A DNA stretch of 64,000 nt from Okeania sp. KiyG1 (GCF_014132355.1 NZ_BLZO01000113.1:1-64000); one strand, 5' to 3'. Positions 36,590 through 46,139 are shown, counted from the stretch's first letter. Made by a program: numbers and translations. Notes: generated by a model not told the origin, from the sequence alone.

Positions 36590-36722
36590 TATATCATGTC
36601 CGGTTGAATACTTACACTTTGGAGAAGGTAAGGCAGCTATGCTGGAGGCTGGAGGCAGAAAGAAAGAAAAGATTAGAAGGGAAAAGGTTTTTTATAACTG
36701 ATTATCCGGACATGATATTATT
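36590..36722. mobile_element. MITE family 2, copy c
   Basis: Ends atatcatgtccggttgaat and gattatccggacatgatat form about 13-bp perfect inverted repeats. The interior acactttggagaaggtaagg is shared with the copy at 40055-40185 and with the sequence at the duplicated 59211/60004 junctions. Confidence 0.75.
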
Positions 36723-36883
36723 CGGTTATCAGTACAGAATCTGTCATTTCAGTTATCAGTACCGACCACTAAAGCCAGAGGTTTAAAATACTGAAGTTTA
36801 CTTTTTTCATAGCCTGGAAAGGAGAGGCTTGAGACCATCTTTTTGGTCAAAAATTTAAAATTATAGATAACTAATAACTAATT

Positions 36884-37136
36884 AGGGTTTGCGCTCAAAA
36901 GTCTTTTTAAGGAGTAGGGGACCCACCCCTCGCCCCTCCCAGGAGGGGAAAAGGGGAGTAGGGGAGTAGGGTAGGGACGTTGCATAAGGGCGTCCGTACG
37001 GGAGAATTTTTTGCCCTACTCTCGCCCAAAATACGCTCTTTCTTTGAGCATGAAGGGCTGAAAACCAAGGTATTTCAGACCTAAAAAGTCTAAAACCTTT
37101 ACGTGTAAATGCTTTTAAATTTATTCAGCAAGCCCT
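36884..37136. mobile_element. MITE family 3, copy with AATT duplication
   Basis: Begins AGGGTTTGCGCTCAAAAGTC and ends TTATTCAGCAAGCCCT, with AATT repeated on each side (36880-36883 and 37137-37140). Inside is the cccacccctcgcccctccca repeat also found within the split TnpB at 30.2 kb. Confidence 0.8.
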
Positions 37137-37346
37137 AATTAAAGTCTAAAAATATTAGCACTTTTCCCTACTTCAGTGTTTGTTAATTCCAAAACATTTT
37201 CTACACAACCTAAATAGACTGCTTTAACGAAGTCAGAAATCAGAAGTTGTTTTTGTAACGGTTATTTTGAGCAACCCTCCAAAAATATTTCGTCTTAAAA
37301 AGTGGGGTTTTAGACCCAATCCTGTTTGATAAATAAAATAAATAGA

Positions 37347-38531
37347 CTAACTTTTAGATAAACGTTCCACTGGCTTTCCTCCTAATAGTTGATGAGCATC
37401 TTGAAGAATATCTGGAATTTTTTCGGCATGGGGACTATTGGCAAGACATTTACTCAGGTCATATTTTTCTAATTGTTCAGCATTTGCACCAGGAAACCAG
37501 TGGCTACCATTACCTAGTAAGTTATAGCGCATTTTACTGTATTCGAGCATATCGTAGGCGATCGCTAGATTGCTTAACCATAAAATCACAGGGATATTGA
37601 TATTTCCAGGAGTCTCTTCTACAGAGGGCAAACCAATGTCCCAAGTATTAAACCAATTTTCTCCTAGTTGAGCGATCGCTTCTTGCTCTAGTCTTGCCAA
37701 TATTGATGGTAATATTTCATCAGCTCGATCTAACAATTCGATTGTTTTGAGATGTTCGTCAAAATCTTTTGGTTGTGATGCACCTAAACTCAATGTATGC
37801 ACTTGAGGATGACTCAAACAAAATAGATCGTTAAACACCATCGGGCTGAGTGGATAGCATAAATCGACTAATTTCTGTGGTGGTTGATACAATTTACCTC
37901 CTTTATCAGAGGGGCTAATAATAAATACTCCCATATCAAAACGATTAGCGGCCTCTATTGCTGGCCAATTATTTTGATTAATGTAGTACCAGTGTAAGTT
38001 AACATAATCAAATTCATTTGTTTCTATAGTTTTAACTATGACATCAGTAGGCCCGTGAGTGGAAAAACCAACAAATCTGACTTGGCCTTTCCTTTGTAAT
38101 TTTCTCGCTACATCCAGACAACCTCCTGGCCTAATTGACTGATGGAGTATTTCTAACGTGTTAATCCCATGTATGCCTAGCAAATCTATATATTCTAGTT
38201 GTAAAAATTCGAGGGACTGCTGAAACTTACTTTGGAATTCTTGAGGATCGGCGCTTGGGCTAACTTTTGTCTGGACAATCAGTTTTTCCCTTGGTAGCTT
38301 GGGTAAAATTTCTCCGAGCTGCATCTCGGATGTACCATAACCACGGGCAGTTTCTATGTGGTTAATTCCGCATTCTAGGGAGCGGCGAATTGTATTTTCT
38401 AAGTTTTGTTGATTATTTGGTGGGATTTGATTTTTGGGAACATCTTGCCATTTATATTGATACCTCATTCCACCGCAGGAAAATACTGGCATTGGTAATT
38501 CTGTTCGCCCAAAGCGTCGATACTGCATCAT
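37347..38531 (-). CDS. Aldo/keto reductase, 394 aa
   Basis: MQYRRFGRTELPMPVFSCGGMR is the usual AKR opening, followed by HIETARGYGTSEMQLGEIL near 60 (Asp/Tyr region), KLIVQTKVSPS near 86 (catalytic Lys), YIDLLGIHGIN near 114 (His) and VRFVGFSTHGP near 152. The family reduces carbonyls with NADPH in the cytosol; the substrate is not known. The C-terminal third (about 290-394) is an added helical domain of the kind that in some relatives carries a CxxCxxxC iron-sulfur motif, but no such Cys cluster is present here. The start is ATG-ATG at 38531. The HNH-AP2 gene ends only 18 bp upstream, so they may share a transcript. Confidence 0.85.
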   Translation of the reverse strand: MMQYRRFGRTELPMPVFSCGGMRYQYKWQDVPKNQIPPNNQQNLENTIRRSLECGINHIETARGYGTSEMQLGEILPKLPREKLIVQTKVSPSADPQEFQSKFQQSLEFLQLEYIDLLGIHGINTLEILHQSIRPGGCLDVARKLQRKGQVRFVGFSTHGPTDVIVKTIETNEFDYVNLHWYYINQNNWPAIEAANRFDMGVFIISPSDKGGKLYQPPQKLVDLCYPLSPMVFNDLFCLSHPQVHTLSLGASQPKDFDEHLKTIELLDRADEILPSILARLEQEAIAQLGENWFNTWDIGLPSVEETPGNINIPVILWLSNLAIAYDMLEYSKMRYNLLGNGSHWFPGANAEQLEKYDLSKCLANSPHAEKIPDILQDAHQLLGGKPVERLSKS

Positions 38532-38549
38532 TAATTAATCTTTCTGAAC

Positions 38550-39050
38550 TTACATTGAGGGGTCTTCTACTACTTCTACATTATTCATAGTAAAATTAGT
38601 TCTGGCTAGGGACCCGTAATATTTTCTTGCTGCTTCGTCATAAGCAACAGCAGCATCTTTTTCTACATCAAAGCGGCCTAAACGTATTTGTTTTTTGTAC
38701 ACTTTGATTTCAGCAATCCATTTTCGTTTATCCTTACACCAGTATACTCCCCGATATTTAGATGAATGTTTGACGCTTGGTCTCCTGTGCATTCGCGCAC
38801 TTCCTTTGACTAGGCGTAAGTTCTCTCGTCGATTATCTAGCTTGTTGTGGTTAATATGATAGACAGATACCCCTATGGGAGCATCCATAATCACTCTGTG
38901 CATATAAACTGTGGTTCTTTTGCCATCTTTTTTAATTGTTCTGGCAGCAAACCCGTCTATCAAGTACCACTTATGTTTTGATAATTCCTCATAGTCTTGT
39001 TCATCAACTATTACTATCTGCCCTCTAGTAATCAAGATTTCTTTTGACAT
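38550..39050 (-). CDS. HNH endonuclease with AP2 DNA-binding domain, 166 aa
   Basis: An N-terminal strand-rich segment (QIVIVDEQDYEELSKHKWYLIDGFAAR) and YMHRVIMDAP lead to the HNH core VYHINHNKLDNRRENLRLV near 63-81. An AP2/ERF-like domain follows (SSKYRGVYWCKDKRKWIAEIKVYKKQIRLGRFDVEKDAAVAYDEAARKYYG, near 95-147). This is the architecture of free-standing HNH homing endonucleases found in phages and cyanobacteria. The usual VDH of the motif is VYH here. No intron or intein is adjacent, so it acts as a solo mobile gene if active. Confidence 0.82.
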   Translation of the reverse strand: MSKEILITRGQIVIVDEQDYEELSKHKWYLIDGFAARTIKKDGKRTTVYMHRVIMDAPIGVSVYHINHNKLDNRRENLRLVKGSARMHRRPSVKHSSKYRGVYWCKDKRKWIAEIKVYKKQIRLGRFDVEKDAAVAYDEAARKYYGSLARTNFTMNNVEVVEDPSM

Positions 39051-40054
39051 TTTTGTGGCCTTCTTATTACTTCAATTTAAAGTTATAATTCTCCCTTGTT
39101 TTTTTAGATCAGAGAGTAGAATGCAAAACATTTGAGGCCAGTACACAGTATGCATGTTTTTTTAGAACGTTTTATTTGACTTTTTGTCTTCCTAGCTACA
39201 GCTGTCTTACTGCACCCCATTTGTTATTAATAAATCAATTTGTGTTGATTTATTTTTTTCATTGCCTATGGCTATAAGTCGATAAGTTAAGTTATGACTT
39301 TTATGGTGAATTTTTTTGCCTACTGAATCTTGGTTTATCGATCCTTTAGTAGGTATAGTTTGATTTTCTTTATTCATCACCCCCCGAATTATAGCTCCTT
39401 TTAAACTATCTATAATTTTGTGCTACTAATCAAGACTTCATCTATAAATTAATGATAATCTCACCTTAATTTTTTTGCCACTTTCTAGATATAAATTAAG
39501 TAAATTAGCGGACTCATAGAATTATATTTCATAAAAGTAGAAATATCCTAACTTCTGTTAATAGTCCTTATCACCTTTCTATATTGATGTCAAATCAATA
39601 GAAGTTTACAGTTGGCTACTGTCCATCAGGCTGCATAAATTATTCTTCAGATACTATAGCACAGATAAGAAGGATGAAACGTAGTTAAGCCTATTACTTT
39701 ATGGTTAACTAAACCATCTATAACCCATTTTTCCTGAAGTTTTTGACTGTAAAATTAACTTGTTATTTTTTTAAAAAATGAAAAAATATGAATTTTGAAA
39801 TTTATGAGATTAAGTACTTTTGCTCAATATGAACCTTAACTTCATACTCGATCTCCTGAAAAATATTGAGTTTAATATATATGGTAGGTTGAGTAATCAA
39901 TAATCTCATAATTATATATTGTTTGATATGTCATAATTTATTTAATATTTTTGGTAAGCATTTCCTGCGGAATGCGGAGCTTGCCAGCCGTCAGCTAGCC
40001 TCCTGTGGTCGGAACTGCGGACTTCAGGCATGAGCTTGTTTATATCCAGGAAGT
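39051..40054. other. About 1 kb without a recognised gene
   Basis: AT-rich unique sequence with no credible frame on either strand. It includes a terminator-like hairpin at 39230-39260 on the plus strand, and at 39960-40035 a cluster of micro-repeats (catttcctgcggaatgcggag, gctagcctcctgtggtcgga). Confidence 0.5.
39230..39260 (+). terminator. Rho-independent-like terminator with no gene upstream on its strand
   Basis: ATAAATCAA (39230-39238), a 6-nt loop, TTGATTTAT (39245-39253) and a T-run to 39259 make a textbook intrinsic terminator pointing right. The genes to the left are on the minus strand, so it may mark a small plus-strand RNA that ends here. Confidence 0.5.
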
Positions 40055-40185
40055 TATATCATGTTCAGTTGAATACTTACACTTTGTAGGAAGGAAGGCA
40101 GCTATGCTGGAGGCAGATGGCAGAAGGGAAGAAAAGGTTAAAAGGGATAAATTTTTTTGATCACTGATTATCCGAACATGATATT
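40055..40185. mobile_element. MITE family 2, copy d
   Basis: Ends tatatcatgttcagttgaat and actgattatccgaacatgatatta. The interior is acactttgtaggaaggaaggcagctatgctgg, like copy c. Confidence 0.7.
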
Positions 40186-40194
40186 AGATTGAAA

Positions 40195-40360
40195 TACTAA
40201 AATTCGGCGTTGGTGAAGCGCGTGTATGATATTAACCTTAATTATTAAGGAGTCAGTAGAGAAGACAGAAGAAGAAAGAGTAGTAGAAGGAGAGAGTTTT
40301 TTGTTCGCGCTCTTATCCGGACAAGATATCATACCTCTTTTCACCAACGCCTAAAATTCT
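40195..40360. repeat. Inverted repeat element with ggcgttggtgaa arms
   Basis: aaattcggcgttggtgaagc near 40198-40217 is inverted in ttcaccaacgcctaaaattc near 40340-40360, with tatgatatt / gatatcata as inner arms. The centre again holds purine-rich gagaagacagaagaagaaag and ttatccggacaagatatc, so it is probably a family-2 MITE nested in another inverted repeat. Confidence 0.55.
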
Positions 40361-41255
40361 TACTTCAGTATGGTTGAAATAGCACTCAGCACTCAGCACT
40401 TAGCATTAGGACTTTTTTTGACGTTGAGGAGGAGATGAGCAACCCCGACTCAACTAGCAGGCGCTTGGGGTTGCCGGGGTATAAAGCCAAGGTCAAAAAG
40501 CAAAAAGCTCAAATGCTGAAGCACCGATCGCTAGTTAAAGCAAATATAAAAACCTTAATTATCCATAATAAATGTGTTTAATTCCTTCACAAAAAAAGCT
40601 GATTTCTGAGTGCTAATAGCTGTTTGCGCAGCATTCCACAGGAAATGCTTACTATTTTTGTTTGACCAGATGATATAGCAATCAATATTGATTAGTTGAT
40701 GAAAAAGAAAATTGTGAAAAATACGCAAATTTAGCAATTATTATAATTTAATAAAAAATAAACTTGATTAACCCTATCAAAAAGTAAGCATTCAGCAGTC
40801 AGCCATCAGCTAGCCTCCTATGGTCGGAACTGCGGACTTCAGCTATTGCTTTTAGTTTAGGATCAAAGCAATATTTAATTATCTTACTACAAAAATTACT
40901 TCCCTTGCCCTTAAAGTCAGTTGTTAATTTAAACACTGTCCTTAAGGAGAAAATTTTGTTGCTGATAGCTGACAGCTAATAGCTGTTTGCGCAGCAGTCC
41001 GCAGGAAATGCTTACATCAAAAATACAGAATAATAGTAAAATACAGCAAATTTGTCACATGATTTTGATATTTTTGTGTTACTCAATAAATAATGTCTGA
41101 TATTTATTTCGGTTAAATTTGTTATCTAGTAAGTAAAATAAATAATGAGCCAAGTCAGGTAAATTTAGAGATGATTTTTTTGTAGCTGTGGTAGCTGCTA
41201 AAAGGTATTAGATAAGAAGAATTAAAGTTATTAATTTGAAAAAATTTCAAGTTAT
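40361..41255. repeat. Intergenic repeats
   Basis: Includes cagcactcagcactcagc, three copies of the gtttgcgcagcattcc micro-repeat or close variants (40620, 40985), gctagcctcctatggtcgga at 40812, and cttaaagtcagttgttaattt, which is the inverted form of sequence at 500-530. A short frame at 40555-40737 is not supported. Confidence 0.55.
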
Positions 41256-41423
41256 ATGAAAAAGCAGAGTACAAATAAATATTCTCAAAAACAGGAACTG
41301 TCAAAACCCATAGGACAGTTATTACAACAAGCTGGTTTAATCACAGGAAACCAAGTAGAATAAATTTTGCAATATCAACGTAGTAACTTTCATCTACGAT
41401 TTGGAGAAATTGCTGTCAGTTAA
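41256..41423 (+). pseudogene. Decayed short gene (MKKQSTNKYSQKQELSKPIGQLLQQAGLI...)
   Basis: ATG at 41256 opens 35 codons reading SKPIGQLLQQAGLITGNQVE, a TAA follows, and the same frame continues ILQYQRSNFHLRFGEIAVS to a second stop at 41423. The pattern IGQLLxxAGLI...ILxxQ...FGEI resembles an N-terminal module of some cyanobacterial regulatory or pilus-associated proteins, but the match is from memory and weak. Simple repeats follow directly, where the gene body would have been. Confidence 0.4.
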
Positions 41424-41761
41424 AAGTAAGAAGTTAAAAGTAAGAAGTAAGAAGTAAGAAATAAGAAATAAGAAATAATACCAATTCTCAAAAGCAATGC
41501 TATACTTCAGTTCTACTTCAACAGTCAAATATTTGCCAAGATTCAAAGTCTTTTTTTGACAATTATTAATCGGTTAGTATAGATTTTTCCTACTTTTAAC
41601 CCCTCCCCCACCTCCCACACTTCCCACACTTCCCCTCCAGCGGAGGAGGGGCGAGGGGTGGGTCCCCACCCCATCATACATAGCATTCTTTTTGAGAAAT
41701 GGTATAAGAAATAAGAAATAAGAAGAAAATTATAGCGATCAATAGGAGTCAAGGATTCAGT
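41424..41761. repeat. Simple repeats
   Basis: aaaagtaagaagtaagaag and aataagaaataagaaat stutters, a ctcccccacctcccacacttcc run and gcgaggggtgggtccccacc. A 69-codon frame on the minus strand (41543-41752) is made of this material and is rejected. Confidence 0.55.
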
Positions 41762-42623
41762 AAGTATTTATGCTGCCATAAGTAATCTGAGAATTTGACT
41801 CCCGATCTAGGTAAATGAAGATAATTTATATAGTATAAATACCTACCAAGCTACGTATTTTTATACTACTTTTGATGTTGCAAATTGAAGTACGAAATGT
41901 GGGTTTTAAGTACCTAAAATATAACTTTTAACTTTTAACTTTTGACTTTTGACTTTTAACTTTTGACTTTTAACTTTAAGTATTTATGCTGCCATAAGTA
42001 ATCTGAGAATTTGACTCCCGATCTAGGTAAATGAAGATAATTTATATAGTATAAATACCTACCAAGCTACGTATTTTTATACTACTTTTGATGTTGCAAA
42101 TTGAAGTACGAAATGTGGGTTTTAAGTACCTAAAATATAACTTTTAACTTTTAACTTTTGACTTTTGACTTTTAACTTTTGACTTTTAACTTTAAGTATT
42201 TATGCTGCCATAAGTAATCTGAGAATTTGACTCCCGATCTAGGTAAATGAAGATAATTTATATAGTATAAATACCTACCAAGCTACGTATTTTTATACTA
42301 CTTTTGATGTTGCAAATTGAAGTACGAAATGTGGGTTTTAAGTACCTAAAATATAACTTTTAACTTTTAACTTTTAACTTTTGACTTTTAACTTTTGACT
42401 TTTAACTTTAAGTATTTATGCTGCCATAAGTAATCTGAGCATTTGACTCCCGATCTAGGTAAATGAAGATAATTTATATAGTATAAATACCTACCAAACT
42501 ACGTATTTTTATACTACTTTTGATGTTGCAAATTGAAGTACGGAATGTGGATTTTAAGTACCTAAAATATAACTTTTAACTTTTAACTTTTGACTTTTAA
42601 CTTTTGACTTTTGACTTTTGACT
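41762..42623. repeat. Four tandem copies of a 216-bp unit abutting tldD
   Basis: The unit start aagtatttatgctgccataa is at 41762, 41978, 42194 and 42410, exactly 216 bp apart each time. Copies 1-3 are practically identical; copy 4 has a few substitutions (gagcatttgac, ccaaactacg, tacggaatgtggat). Each unit contains gactcccgatctaggtaaat, tatatagtataaatacctac, tgatgttgcaaattgaagta and a run of (ttttaac/ttttgac) heptamers. The last copy runs into the 3' end of tldD at its stop codon. Each unit is 72 codons long, but no open frame crosses units. Confidence 0.95.
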
Positions 42624-44019
42624 AATGTCCTCCAACTACTACATTTTTAATCATCAAGTGAGGACTGCCAATACTTACAGGCAAAGGTGCTTGACCTGCT
42701 TTACCACAACTACCACTACTGTAAGTAAAATCATTACCGATCGCTTCAATATCTTTGAGAGTTTGAAATACATTCCCTGTCAAAGTAACATTACTGACAG
42801 CTTCTGCAATTTTTCCATTACGAATCATATAACCTTCTGCCGCAGCAAATGTAAACATTTCTCCGTTGGTTTGGCCACCTAGACTTCCTATGGCATAAAC
42901 CCCTCGATCGATATCTTTAATCATTTCCTCAACAGGGCGATCGCCTGTTTCAATAGCTGTATTGGTCATTCTGACAATAGGTGGATACATTGCATTTATA
43001 GCTCTAGCATTTCCTGTAGGTGCTTCTCTCATTTTTCCAGAAGTTTCTCGATTATGCAGATGAGTTGTTAATACTCCATTTTTAATTAAATATTTGCGCT
43101 GTCCAGGAACACCTTCATCATCATATTTGATAGAACCACTTAAACCATCAATAGTGGCATCATCTATTACATTCAACTTTTCTGTACCTATTGGTTTACC
43201 TAATTTCAGTAACTCTTCCATCTGGGAGTTCTCATAAATAGAGTCTGCCTCAGAAAGATGGCCAAAAGCTTCGTGAATAAATACACCTGCCAGATGAGGG
43301 TCTAACAAAACAGTATATTGTCCACCTTTAACGGGTTTTGCCTCTAGTTGACGGATGGCCTGTTCTGCTGCTCTGATAACTTGTTTGTCAATGTGGCAGA
43401 GAGTGTTATAATCTGTACGAGAACTGATAGATTTGATGCCCTGTTTAACTAAACTGCCTTCTCCACAAGTCATGGCTCTAAATTTGCCATTGACATCTAG
43501 GCGTTCTTGTGCTATGTAACTGCCGATAGAATTCACAAAATAAGTAATGGCAAAGCGATCGCGATAATTGACATTTGTGGCCTGAATTCGAGGGTCGAAA
43601 TCTAGCAATAACTGATTGTAGGTTTCAATTAATTGTCGTTTTTCTGCTAAAGATATGCCACGGGGGTCGTGGCCAAATTTGACTGCTACATAATCTTGAA
43701 TAGGTTCAATGGGAGATAATTGAGTAGTTTTTTTTCCTACTAAATAAGCGTGAGAAATTGCTTCTTCGATTCTATTTGATAGTTCTGAAATATTGTTGAA
43801 AGTAACGAAGCTCCATCCTCCTTTGTGGCAAGCGCGAATACCTCCGGCAAGGGAAAAATGAGAGTTAATTGTATTTAATTGTAGGCCATAAAATGAAATA
43901 GTAGTTGATTCACTTTGTTCTAGGCGAATTTCTAGATAATCGACATGGTTATGGTAATTATAAATTTTATTTTGTAATTGCTCTAGAAGAGAATTATTTT
44001 TTGTGAGTTTTATAGCCAT
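42622..44019 (-). CDS. tldD: TldD-family metalloprotease component
   Basis: 465 residues with the TldD zinc motif HEAFGH near 249-254, preceded by GGQYTVLLDPHLAGVF, and later conserved segments DDEGVPGQRKYLIKNG, TGNARAINAMYPPIVRMTNT and SSGSCGKAGQAPLPVSIGSPHLMIKNVVVGG. TldD acts with TldE (PmbA) as a heterodimeric protease that degrades unfolded peptides and matures some ribosomal peptides. No tldE gene is adjacent. The protein is of normal length. Its stop codon (TAG... on the minus strand, bases 42622-42624) lies at the junction with the 216-bp repeat array, so transcription past the gene enters the repeats. Confidence 0.92.
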   Translation of the reverse strand: MAIKLTKNNSLLEQLQNKIYNYHNHVDYLEIRLEQSESTTISFYGLQLNTINSHFSLAGGIRACHKGGWSFVTFNNISELSNRIEEAISHAYLVGKKTTQLSPIEPIQDYVAVKFGHDPRGISLAEKRQLIETYNQLLLDFDPRIQATNVNYRDRFAITYFVNSIGSYIAQERLDVNGKFRAMTCGEGSLVKQGIKSISSRTDYNTLCHIDKQVIRAAEQAIRQLEAKPVKGGQYTVLLDPHLAGVFIHEAFGHLSEADSIYENSQMEELLKLGKPIGTEKLNVIDDATIDGLSGSIKYDDEGVPGQRKYLIKNGVLTTHLHNRETSGKMREAPTGNARAINAMYPPIVRMTNTAIETGDRPVEEMIKDIDRGVYAIGSLGGQTNGEMFTFAAAEGYMIRNGKIAEAVSNVTLTGNVFQTLKDIEAIGNDFTYSSGSCGKAGQAPLPVSIGSPHLMIKNVVVGGH

Positions 44020-44492
44020 TATCTATTGTTATGCTGATATTAGTTTAAGCATTTCCTGCGGAATGCTGCGCAAACAGCGGTCAGCTATCAGCTATTCCTA
44101 GGTCATGCTGCGCAAACAGCTTTATTACCTTTAGTGGACAATTTAAGCTCGTTATTCTTTTGCTTCAATTCTTTGTTTAAAAATGTAGTAGTAGAAGTTA
44201 AGCAAGTGCTTGCTTCATTCATTTTTATTGCGCTCGAGCTGACTGCTAATAGCTGAATGCTTATATATTAGTTGTTATTGAATCAAATAAATTTGATGAA
44301 AATTTGTAGTTATTATTCACTTTCTTACTTGAAAATGTTACTTCTGGCTTATAGTAGCTCGTTCGGCGATTATTTATAATAATAAATGTTTGTATAGAAC
44401 ACCAATGGAACCTAATTATAGAATATCTTAAAATCTTAATTTCATCTTAGTTAGGATTGTAGAATGCTTGTATATACATTTTTGAGTTATAA
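44020..44492. repeat. Intergenic region with micro-repeats
   Basis: Two micro-repeat copies (catttcctgcggaatgctgc at 44049 and ttcctaggtcatgctgcgca at 44094) and agctgaatgctta sequences, then unique AT-rich DNA that presumably holds the promoter of the DUF1361 gene. Confidence 0.5.
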
Positions 44493-45320
44493 ATGAAAGC
44501 TGAAATAATCAATTTAATAAACACAGCTTGGCTATTTCTAGAAGGTAATAGCAGATTCATGTCTTGGAATTTATTTTTAGCTTTATTTCCTTTGGCCATG
44601 AGTTTTTGGTTGTTTTCTAAACCTCGCTCCATTTTTATACGATGGGGAGTGTTATTACTACTGGGCGCTAGTTTATTGCCAAATATAAACAGAGTTATGG
44701 CCTATGGCAGTAAATTGAATATTGAGGCGGCGATCGCTATTACTTTAGTATTAATAGTTTTAGGTATATATTTATTACGTCGTTCCCAGCATTCTTCTTT
44801 ATTGTGGTGGTTTGGTTTATTAATTTTTATCGCTTTTTTACCTAATGCTCCTTATGTATTAACTGATATTATTCATCTCTATCAAGATATTCGTCAAAGT
44901 AATTCTGTATGGGTTTTGACTTTAGCAGTAGTTCCCCAATATTTGTTATTTATGTTTATTGGGTTTGAAGCTTATGTTCTTTCTTTAATTAATTTGGGCT
45001 ACTATTTACAGCGACAAGGTTGGAGTAATTTTATTCTGGGAATAGAGTTAATTATTCATTGTCTTTCTGCTATTGGTATTTATTTGGGAAGGTTCAAACG
45101 TTTTAATAGTTGGGATATAGTTACTAACCCTGATGCTTTGGTAAAAAGTGTTTATAATGACCTGTTCGACCGACGTCCTATTTTAGTAATATTGATTACT
45201 TTTATAGTTATTTTGAGTTTATATTGGCTAATGAAATTAGTAACTTTAGCTCTACTGCAACAATATCAAATAAATCAAGAAGAGTCAGAAAAAATTTCTA
45301 GAGCTTCACCAAAATTTTAG
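44493..45320 (+). CDS. DUF1361 multi-pass membrane protein, 275 aa
   Basis: Seven or so membrane helices (about 25-42, 50-63, 78-94, 101-118, 138-165, 178-198, 230-258). The loop YLGRFKRFNSWDIVTNPDAL near 197-216 and FLPNAPYVLTDIIHL near 115-129 are hallmarks of DUF1361. The family is predicted integral-membrane and has no assigned activity. A plasma membrane location is inferred. ATG at 44493 follows tttttgagttataa; there is no clear ribosome binding site. The C-terminal tail (QEESEKISRASPKF) is cytoplasmic-like and polar. Confidence 0.85.
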   Translation: MKAEIINLINTAWLFLEGNSRFMSWNLFLALFPLAMSFWLFSKPRSIFIRWGVLLLLGASLLPNINRVMAYGSKLNIEAAIAITLVLIVLGIYLLRRSQHSSLLWWFGLLIFIAFLPNAPYVLTDIIHLYQDIRQSNSVWVLTLAVVPQYLLFMFIGFEAYVLSLINLGYYLQRQGWSNFILGIELIIHCLSAIGIYLGRFKRFNSWDIVTNPDALVKSVYNDLFDRRPILVILITFIVILSLYWLMKLVTLALLQQYQINQEESEKISRASPKF

Positions 45321-45377
45321 TGAGATATTTCAACAATTAATAATTAATAATTAATAATTAATAATTAATAATTAATT

Positions 45378-45620
45378 AGGGCGTGACCGATCAAATCTCA
45401 AGGCATTGACATATAAAGGTATTAGCCTTTTTTAGCTGGAAATACCTGGTTTTGATCCCTTCACGCTCATGAATGGAGCCCATATTTCAAGCCTCTTACT
45501 TTCCTCCGGAATGCTGCACAAACAGGCAGAGGTACTGATAACTGATAACTGAAATGACTCTTAACTACTCCCTACTCCCTACTCCCTACCTCAACAAAAA
45601 GACTTTATTCAGCAAACTCT
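45378..45620. mobile_element. MITE family 3, copy with AATT duplication
   Basis: Begins AGGGCGTGACCGATCAAATC and ends TTATTCAGCAAACTCT, with AATT at 45374-45377 and 45621-45624. The left half carries ggcattgacatataaaggt, equivalent to the right half of the copy at 28489-28729, so it lies in opposite orientation. A micro-repeat (cctccggaatgctgcacaaac) sits inside at about 45505. Confidence 0.75.
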
Positions 45621-45626
45621 AATTAG

Positions 45627-45830
45627 CGGGACTTACACAAAAAAGCAGCAAAAAATAGGCTCAAATATAGATAGCCAGAGGCTTTTACGTCGAAAAGGTA
45701 TAATTCCTTTATTACCAAGGGTTTTAGCCATTTTTAGGGCTTTGACGTAATTCCCTTGCCTTAGAGTGACTTTTCCTGCGGAATGCTGTGCAAACAAGCA
45801 TTTTTCTGCCCAGAAAATGTGTAAGTCCCA
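45627..45830. mobile_element. MITE family 1 (TIR CGGGACTTACACA), copy 2
   Basis: 204 bp with ends CGGGACTTACACA and TGTGTAAGTCCCA, flanked by TTAG (45623-45626 and 45831-45834). It is about 90 percent identical by eye to the copy that interrupts the kinase-FGE gene, in the same orientation; the micro-repeat inside is here cctgcggaatgctgtgcaaa. Confidence 0.9.
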
Positions 45831-46139
45831 TTAGTAAATTTTGGGCACTATGTATCAGATTGTAAATTAGTTCAAAAGTTTATATTAATTGCCTTTAGGT
45901 TGTTTTTTTGATTAAAAAAACAACGTCTTTTTTTGAGCTTGCCCTACTTAAAAATATCGATCTGCTTTTAGGAAACTTCATTACTTATTTAGTAAATATC
46001 AGTAGCTTGAATTAGCTATAGATGGACATAGTTAAAATTATCGATCATCATGTTTTTTTATATGCATAATTACCGTATATTTACAGATGAAAAATCATAG
46101 GTTATGATTGATATTAGTTGACCTTTAGAAAATTCAAGA

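Larger units (their letters stand above)
35983..36883. repeat. Dense repeat cluster: two family-2 MITEs and the dispersed hairpin
   Basis: An attaataattaataattaat tract (36035-36070) is followed by a MITE at 36099-36283, a hairpin repeat copy (36296-36590) expanded by GC-rich tandem units (three copies of gcgttgcgccagctttgc near 36470-36520, then aagcaaaagcaaaagc), and a second MITE at 36590-36722. The 60- to 92-codon frames found here are repeat DNA. Confidence 0.75.
45321..46139. repeat. Intergenic cluster with two adjacent MITEs
   Basis: An aattaataattaataatta tract, MITE family 3 at 45378-45620, MITE family 1 at 45627-45830, then about 300 bp of unique AT-rich DNA before the ABC transporter gene. 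The two MITEs are separated only by their own target duplications. Confidence 0.75.

Noticed and set aside
41762-42623. CRISPR or a repeat-protein gene
   Set aside because: The units are whole 216-bp tandem copies with no unique spacers and no continuous frame.
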